From contig DASRYI010000407.1 in NCBI GenBank assembly GCA_035687255.1, positions 1-25,552 of the forward strand: DNA of 25,552 nucleotides, read 5' to 3'. This stretch comes from JAKEHA01 sp035687255. Lineage in GTDB: Bacteria; Krumholzibacteriota; Krumholzibacteriia; WVZY01; JAKEHA01. Shown piece after piece: positions 24,053 through 25,552 of the stretch (positions are counted from its first letter, which is position 1; each line of letters begins with the position of its first letter). The position numbers and the translations under genes are program-made. The notes beneath the pieces are model-generated. The model ran no database searches. It saw nothing but the letters and a program-made list of their open reading frames with translations, and was not told the origin of the DNA.

Positions 24053-24096
24053 AAAGCGCCCGTCGGCTCGATGCCGGCGGGCGCTTTCTTCATTTC
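24053..24096 (+). terminator. Intrinsic terminator after the tricorn-type protease gene
   Basis: AAAGCGCCCG (24053-24062) and CGGGCGCTTT (24078-24087) form a perfect 10-bp stem, extended inward by TCGGC/GCCGG, and are followed by CTTCATTT. It lies 24 bp after the stop codon. The SDR gene converges from the other side and may share it, but the T-run on that side is poor. Confidence 0.85.
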
Positions 24097-24112
24097 CGCT
24101 GCGGAAACGCGG

Positions 24113-24817
24113 CTAAAAGGGATTCGAGGCCCACACTGACAGTTCGGGAATCATGCCGCGGTCGTCCAGCTCCAGAACCGACTTGATCACATACGCGATT
24201 TCGGCGCTGCTCAGCTTGTTGGGGGCGGGCTCGCGCTCGCGGCCGTCTTCCCGGCCGAAGGCCGTCGCCACTTCGCTGGGGGCGACCAGGGTCACGCGGA
24301 TGTTGTGTTTGCGCAATTCCGCCTGCCAGCACTCCGTCATTCCCCGCAGCGCAAACTTCGACGCCGCGTAGATGCTGCCGCCGGCGTACCCCTTGAGCCC
24401 CGCGGTCGATCCAATATTGATAATGTGCCCGCGCGATTTCTGCGCCTTGAACATGGTGGCGGCGCGCGCACCCATGAGCGCGGCGCCGTACACGTTCACG
24501 CGAAAGACCTGGTCGAACTCTTCGAACGTCACGGCCTCCATGTCGAAGAAACGGCCGAAGCCGGCGTTGTTGACGAGCGCATCCAGGCCGCCGAGCTGGC
24601 GGCGGACCTCGTCGAACGTGCGCTCGACATCGTCGGGATTGCCCGCGTCAGCCACGATGGCAATCGCACCCATCTCTTTGGCCGCGCGCTGAAGTCGGTC
24701 TTCGTGGCGGCCGGTGATGGCCACGCGCGCGCCCGCTTCGGCCAGAACCTGCGCGGCCGCCTTGCCGATGCCCAGGCTTCCGCCGGTGACGAGAATCCTC
24801 GCGTCTTTGAGTTTCAT
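24113..24817 (-). CDS. SDR-family NAD(P)-dependent oxidoreductase
   Basis: This 234-residue classical short-chain dehydrogenase/reductase has the cofactor motif TGGSLGIGK (12-20), NNAG, a catalytic Ser in INIGSTAG, the YxxxK motif in YAASK, and a helix with ALRGMTECWQAELRKHNIRV. Arg residues after the first strand (TGRHEDR) suggest a preference for NADP(H). The substrate cannot be told; it resembles ketoacyl reductase-like members. GGGGGGAA precedes ATG 24817. It starts 24 bp after the TauE/SafE-like gene, so the two and the glycosylase may form one transcript. Confidence 0.9.
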   Translation of the reverse strand: MKLKDARILVTGGSLGIGKAAAQVLAEAGARVAITGRHEDRLQRAAKEMGAIAIVADAGNPDDVERTFDEVRRQLGGLDALVNNAGFGRFFDMEAVTFEEFDQVFRVNVYGAALMGARAATMFKAQKSRGHIINIGSTAGLKGYAGGSIYAASKFALRGMTECWQAELRKHNIRVTLVAPSEVATAFGREDGREREPAPNKLSSAEIAYVIKSVLELDDRGMIPELSVWASNPF

Positions 24818-24841
24818 GCGGTTGTTCCCCCCTGGTTGCGT

Positions 24842-25225
24842 CTAGAACCAGCCCAGCCGCTTGCACGCGCCGAACATCAGGTATACGCCCATCACGGTCG
24901 TGAACACGCCGAAGCTCAGACGCAGGTGCGGGCCGCTGACCTTGTTGGCGAAGAACGCGCCCACAAATCCGCCGAGGAACAATGCGCAGGCGATGATGAT
25001 GGCCGCACGGAAGTTCACGTTGCCGTGACGGTAGTACTCGATGGTGGCGGCGAGGCCGATGGGCGGCAGCAGCACAGCCAGGCTGGTGCCCGTGGCCTTG
25101 TGCTGCGAAAATCCCGCGGCGTAGATCAACGCGGGTACGATCACGAGTCCGCCGCCGACGCCGAACATTCCCGCGGTCACGCCCGCACCCAGTCCAATCA
25201 ATACGAAAATCAACCACTCAGGCAT
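24842..25225 (-). CDS. Half-size TauE/SafE-family membrane permease
   Basis: From ATG 25225 the product has 127 residues, about half the usual 250 of TauE/SafE (TSUP) proteins. It has about four hydrophobic segments and the family signature GAGVTAGMFGVGGGLVIVPALI near the N-terminus, with ATGTSLAVLLPPIGLAATIEYYRHGNVNF after it. Full-size members contain two such halves, so this would have to work as a homodimer. TSUP proteins move sulfur-containing or organic anions; the substrate here is unknown. AAAGGAA precedes the ATG, which overlaps the glycosylase stop by 8 bp. The open frame further upstream is that overlapping gene in another frame. Confidence 0.88.
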   Translation of the reverse strand: MPEWLIFVLIGLGAGVTAGMFGVGGGLVIVPALIYAAGFSQHKATGTSLAVLLPPIGLAATIEYYRHGNVNFRAAIIIACALFLGGFVGAFFANKVSGPHLRLSFGVFTTVMGVYLMFGACKRLGWF

Positions 25226-25552
25226 GGCGACGTTCCTTTCGCGATGCGCGTCGAGACGCGCCGTTCTTGCGTTTCGATCCGCTGACGTGCGGGTCGTCGA
25301 GAAGGAAGAAGCGGTAGGGATGATCGACCGCTTTCGAAATCCCGATACGTGACGATACGCCGATACCGCCCGGCCTGTCACCCTTTCTCGGGGCGTGGAT
25401 GGAGAACGGGCCCGAAAGCAGGCTGGCGCCGTTGTGCGCCAGCGTGATGCCGAGCGCTTTGCAGAAATTCCCGGGGCCGCGCAGAAGCGCTGTGTCTGGC
25501 GTTCCTACAGCGATCGCGCGCCGGCGTCGCATGTTGGTGACGCCCTCTACCG
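25218..25552 (-). CDS. mpg: Alkyladenine (3-methyladenine) DNA glycosylase, C-terminal part; 5' end beyond window
   Basis: This frame is open to the right edge and encodes the last 111 residues or so of an AAG/MPG-type DNA repair glycosylase, which removes alkylated bases. Typical family features are VEGVTNMRRRR at the edge, LLRGPGNFCKALGITLAHNGASLL, RIGISKAVDHPYRFFL and HVSGSKRK near the end. An ATG at 25532 is internal, not the start, since conserved sequence continues upstream of it. The C-terminus is a basic tail (RRASRKERRHA) whose coding sequence overlaps the TauE/SafE start by 8 bp. Confidence 0.93.
   Translation of the reverse strand, partial: VEGVTNMRRRRAIAVGTPDTALLRGPGNFCKALGITLAHNGASLLSGPFSIHAPRKGDRPGGIGVSSRIGISKAVDHPYRFFLLDDPHVSGSKRKNGASRRASRKERRHA

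Overview
The window is a GC-rich, gene-dense bacterial chromosome segment. The gene content points to a Gram-negative, LPS-making organism: three Kdo genes, a LpxL-type acyltransferase, LptB and LptC. It also has a sigma-54 gene and a PTS with HPr kinase, a mixture seen in Deltaproteobacteria-like and FCB-like or candidate-phylum lineages such as Eisenbacteria or Krumholzibacteria. That placement is an impression and no tree was built. All genes except one lie on the minus strand, so they are transcribed from right to left. I found no tRNA, rRNA, CRISPR array, insertion sequence or phage gene.

From right to left: (1) 25552-24113 holds a partial alkyladenine DNA glycosylase, a half-size TauE/SafE membrane protein overlapping it by 8 bp, and an SDR oxidoreductase. 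(2) 24028-20756 is the only plus-strand gene, a periplasmic tricorn-type S41 protease with its own terminator. Divergent from it is a small secreted protein built of GxQxGxxN repeats. (3) 20004-15007 has a strong promoter, then rplU-rpmA and kdsB-pyrG-kdsA-kdsD, i.e. ribosomal proteins L21 and L27, Kdo synthesis and activation, and the CTP synthase that supplies CTP for CMP-Kdo. (4) 14899-11009 has a canonical -24/-12 sigma-54 promoter followed by lpxL-lptC-lptB-rpoN. (5) 10992-408 has an internal TATAAT promoter, then hpf-hprK-IIA-IIB-IIC-IID-ptsH-ptsI, a bifunctional phosphoglucose/phosphomannose isomerase, a sugar-1-phosphate nucleotidyltransferase, metK and ahcY, closed by a strong intrinsic terminator. 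(6) The left edge has the start of a DCC-family (DUF393) gene.

The genes form two linked themes. One is envelope building: Kdo, lipid A acylation and LPS export. The other is sugar sensing and uptake: a complete mannose-class PTS with HprK and both PTS phosphotransferases, feeding hexose-phosphate isomerisation and nucleotide-sugar synthesis. The sigma-54 gene stands between them and is itself in a transcription unit preceded by a sigma-54-type promoter.

Most of the window is recognisable housekeeping. The points most worth a second look are the sigma-54 promoter upstream of the rpoN operon with a dyad near its predicted start, the altered active-site loop of HPr, the divergent IIC, kdsB without a usual start codon, the missing lptA and kdsC, and the repeat protein beside the tricorn protease.
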